Origin: Sphingomonas sp. 37zxx
Lineage (GTDB): Bacteria > Pseudomonadota > Alphaproteobacteria > Sphingomonadales > Sphingomonadaceae
Length of the DNA stretch: 64,000 nt
Direction of reading: 5' to 3'
Assembly (NCBI RefSeq): GCF_000786205.1
Contig: NZ_JROH01000011.1
Span: forward strand, 1 to 64,000
Part shown: one piece after another, positions 62,030 through 64,000 of the stretch
Numbering within the stretch: position 1 is the first letter of the stretch
Layout: the number at the start of each line of letters is the position of its first letter
Position numbers and translations under genes: made by a program
The notes under the pieces: model-generated
Seen by the model: the letters and a program-made list of their open reading frames with translations, nothing else
Told to the model about the DNA's origin: nothing
The model's database searches: none

Positions 62030-62047
62030 CCCCGGCGTTCGCCGGGG
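62030..62047. repeat. Short GC-rich intergenic palindrome
   Basis: An 8-bp stem (ccccggcg against cgccgggg, tt loop) in the ffh-rpsP gap, followed by tgacgaac. It has the look of the CCCCGGCGTTCGCCGGGG unit common in sphingomonad genomes. Confidence 0.65.
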
Positions 62048-62072
62048 TGACGAACACAAGAAAGACGAAGTT

Positions 62073-62546
62073 ATGGCAATCAGCATGCGCCTGTCGCGCG
62101 GTGGTTCGAAGAAGCGCCCTTATTACCGCATCGTGGTCGCCGATGCGCGCGCGCCGCGCGACGGCAAGTTCATCGAGAAGATCGGCACGTATAATCCGTT
62201 GCTGGCCAAGGACGATGCCGAGCGGATCAAGCTCGACAATGAGCGCGCAGCCCATTGGCTGAGCGTCGGCGCGCAGCCGACCGACCGCGTTGCCCGTTTC
62301 CTCGATGCAGCCGGCCTGCGTGAGCGTGCGGCGCGCAGCAACCCCAACAAGGGCAAGCCCGGCGAAAAGGCGACCGAGCGCGCCGAGGAGCGTGCAGCCA
62401 AGGTCCAGGCAGCCGAAGACGCGCGCCGCGAGGCCGAGGAAGCAGCCAAAGCCAAGCCTGCCGAGGAAGCCGCTCCCGCCGAGGACGCAGCGACCGAGGA
62501 CGCGACCAACGAAGGCGAGAGCGCGGCCGCACCGGCCGAGGGCTGA
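62073..62546 (+). CDS. rpsP: 30S ribosomal protein S16
   Basis: A 157-residue S16 of the small ribosomal subunit. The first ~85 residues ([31 protein letters not shown]) are the S16 core. The rest is a Glu/Ala/Lys-rich extension, common in alphaproteobacterial S16, probably disordered. Confidence 0.96.
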   Translation: MAISMRLSRGGSKKRPYYRIVVADARAPRDGKFIEKIGTYNPLLAKDDAERIKLDNERAAHWLSVGAQPTDRVARFLDAAGLRERAARSNPNKGKPGEKATERAEERAAKVQAAEDARREAEEAAKAKPAEEAAPAEDAATEDATNEGESAAAPAEG

Positions 62547-62555
62547 ACCGATCTC

Positions 62556-62578
62556 CCCCTCCCGCATGGCGGGAGGGG
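62556..62578. repeat. GC-rich hairpin between rpsP and rimM
   Basis: A 10-bp perfect stem (cccctcccgc against gcgggagggg, 3-base loop) 10 bp after rpsP. It lacks a T-run and may be a processing or partial termination site. Confidence 0.6.
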
Positions 62579-62607
62579 TTAGGGGAGGGGCCGTCGGCCT
62601 CTAGCGA

Positions 62608-63144
62608 ATGTCTATGTCAACCAATCCTCCCCCCACACCCCCTGCCAGCGGCGGGGGAGACAAGCGTGTGACGCTTGCTGTCGTCACCGGCGCGCATGGC
62701 ATCGGCGGCGAAGTGCGGCTGAAGGTCTTCGCCGAAGACTTGACGCCGCATAAAAGCTTTAACGACGGCGCGTTGACGGTGAAGGCGCTGCGAATCGTCC
62801 CTGCGGGTGCGATCGCGCGCTTCGCCGAGGTCGCCGATCGCAACGCCGCAGAGGCGATGCGCGGCACCGAATTGACCGTTCCGCGCTCGGCTTTGCCGCC
62901 GCTGGGCGAGGGCGAATATTATCATGTCGACCTGATCGGGCTGCCGGTGGTGAGCACCGATGGCGAGGCAGTCGGCCGCGTCGTGGCGATCGACAATTTC
63001 GGTGCCGGCGACGTGATCGAGATCGAAAAGCCCACCGACGACCAGGGACGCGCCAAGCGTTTCATGGTGCCGATGCGACCCGAAGCGGTGCCCGAATGGG
63101 ATGACGCGCGGATGCTGCTGGATAGCGCCTACGTCGAGGATTGA
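62608..63144 (+). CDS. rimM: 16S rRNA processing protein RimM
   Basis: A 178-residue ribosome maturation factor (158 from the alternative GTG at 62668). Blocks are VTGAHGIGGEVRLKVFAED, a central linker, and a PRC-barrel with YYHVDLIGLPVVSTDGEAVGRVVAIDNFGAGDVIEI. The first 20 residues are a Pro/Gly tract (NPPPTPPASGGG) encoded by a repeat-like C/G-rich stretch, and GTG 62668 has a perfect GGGGGAGA site; the shorter start may be real. Confidence 0.93.
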   Translation: MSMSTNPPPTPPASGGGDKRVTLAVVTGAHGIGGEVRLKVFAEDLTPHKSFNDGALTVKALRIVPAGAIARFAEVADRNAAEAMRGTELTVPRSALPPLGEGEYYHVDLIGLPVVSTDGEAVGRVVAIDNFGAGDVIEIEKPTDDQGRAKRFMVPMRPEAVPEWDDARMLLDSAYVED

Positions 63145-63153
63145 AGGGCGGGC

Positions 63154-64000
63154 TCAGCGCCGGATCGGCGTCCGCTCGTTCAGCAGGTTGCGGATCGTCG
63201 TCGCTGCGACGCCGGCCTGGCCCATCGCGTTGCTGATCTGATCGAGCCCGAGCACCACATCGCCCGCCGCGAACAGCCCAGGGACGCTGGTGCGCATGTG
63301 GCTGTCGACCTTGAGGCTGCCGCTCTCGGCCGCCTCCGCGCCCGCCGCGATCGCGAGGTCCGAGCGGATCGTCGAGCCTAGCGCCGGATATACGCTGTCG
63401 AACGATAGTGGGCCGGTAGCGGTTTCGACGACGAAGCGCTCGCCTTCGATGCGATATTCGTCGCATGGGCCATCGACACGGGCGATGCCGGCTTCGTCGA
63501 GCTTGGCGAGGCAGGCGGCGTCGAGATCATGCTCGCTGTCGGGCGCGATCAGCGTGACGTCGGCGGTGTAGGCGCGCAGAAACAACGCTTCCTTCATGCC
63601 GTGGTCGCTGGTGCCGATGACGCCAACCCGCTTGTCGGTGACCTCGTAGCCGTCGCAGACCGGGCAGTAGCGCAGCAGGCCGCGGAGCAATGCTTCGTCA
63701 TGGAGCGTGTCGTCGAGGGTCTTGGGGCGCAGGTTCACCACGCCGGTCGCCAGCAACACCGTGCGCGCCGGGAAGCTGTGGTTGGCGGTGCGGACGATGA
63801 AGTTCTCACCATCGGGCTCGATTGCGGAAACGACGCGATTCTCGCGCGATACGCCGAAGCTTTTGGCCTGTTCATGCATTAGTCGGACCAATTCGGGGCC
63901 TTCGATGCCGCCGGGATAGCCGGCGTGATTGTGCGTGCGCGGAATCATGGCAGCGCGGCTGTCACCACTGTCGAACAGGCGTATCGATAGGTGATAGCGC
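63154..64000 (-). CDS. Thioredoxin-reductase-like FAD oxidoreductase (partial)
   Basis: The C-terminal part of a pyridine-nucleotide/FAD oxidoreductase related to thioredoxin reductase. The frame stays open from an internal ATG at 63948 to the window edge, and the upstream residues (FDSGDSRAAMIPRTHN) match the family, so the start lies beyond 64000. It has the redox pair CPVCDGYE, then VGVIGTSDHGMKEALFL (NAD(P) site), and GLFAAGDVVLGLDQI (FAD). Converges on rimM. The true substrate is unknown. Confidence 0.88.
   Translation of the reverse strand, partial: RYHLSIRLFDSGDSRAAMIPRTHNHAGYPGGIEGPELVRLMHEQAKSFGVSRENRVVSAIEPDGENFIVRTANHSFPARTVLLATGVVNLRPKTLDDTLHDEALLRGLLRYCPVCDGYEVTDKRVGVIGTSDHGMKEALFLRAYTADVTLIAPDSEHDLDAACLAKLDEAGIARVDGPCDEYRIEGERFVVETATGPLSFDSVYPALGSTIRSDLAIAAGAEAAESGSLKVDSHMRTSVPGLFAAGDVVLGLDQISNAMGQAGVAATTIRNLLNERTPIRR

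Noticed and set aside
61059..62567. Long open frame antisense to ffh and rpsP
   Set aside because: Spans two essential genes in opposite sense and shows only low-complexity Arg/Leu/His sequence.

Overview
The window reads as a chromosomal segment of a sphingomonad (Alphaproteobacteria, Sphingomonadales; Sphingomonas-like). It is GC-rich, with the strong G/C third-position bias of that group. It carries alphaproteobacterial markers: ChpT of the CckA-ChpT-CtrA relay, a DUF2794 gene, RpoH with its family box, PstA with a long N-terminal extension, and an 'HPr-rel-A' gene set (PqqD-like protein, HprK-like kinase, nucleotidyltransferase). It also carries the intergenic palindromes typical of the group. 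No tRNA, rRNA, CRISPR array or prophage was seen. The one clear RNA gene is rnpB. This assignment is inference from gene content; no search was run.

Layout. (1) 0.1-6.7 kb: iron/heme uptake, with two divergent TonB receptors sharing a 105-bp control region that holds a Fur-like box. (2) 6.8-14.7 kb: housekeeping and stress genes: an LplT-like MFS protein, pgsA-moaD-moaE, a FAS1 protein, oxyR, a TauE exporter, cysE-DUF2794, an SDR and a small secreted protein. (3) 14.8-22.0 kb: a complete phosphate regulon on the minus strand, transcribed phoR-pstSCAB-phoU-phoB. (4) 22.1-24.6 kb: the HPr-rel-A cluster led by a small exported protein. (5) 24.6-34.3 kb: gph, glmU-glmS, dnaX-ebfC, mtgA, rpoH, rluD and a JAMM protease. 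(6) 34.3-40.3 kb: chpT, two large hairpin repeats and a cheA-W-Y-B-R cluster without receptor genes. (7) 40.3-45.0 kb: an amidase, rnpB, a carbonic anhydrase-SulP operon, a J-domain protein, a ferredoxin-like protein and sufE. (8) 45.1-49.1 kb: an enlarged phage-shock locus with pspF divergent, pspABC, four extra small PspB-like membrane proteins, a sigma-54 promoter and a leading 57-aa gene cut off from pspA by a strong terminator. (9) 49.06-52.49 kb: a complete IS1-like mobile element with 21-bp perfect inverted repeats, an 8-bp target duplication and passenger genes, inserted exactly at the pspF stop codon. (10) 52.5-64.0 kb: superoxide dismutase, yciB, ftsY-mtaB, a DUF924 gene, a LysE exporter, a sialidase-like protein, a GGDEF-EAL protein, ffh-rpsP-rimM and a thioredoxin-reductase-like gene cut by the window end.

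Most novel material. The mobile element carries a transposase translationally coupled to a 54-aa membrane protein whose stop codon lies inside the terminal repeat. It also has an XRE-ImmA/IrrE protein paired with an unrecognised 198-aa protein, and two small passenger genes. Two near-identical palindromes sit on the promoters of the transposase and of the passenger genes, suggesting element-wide control by the encoded HTH protein. The enlarged psp locus and the exported small protein heading the HPr-rel-A cluster are the other strongest leads.
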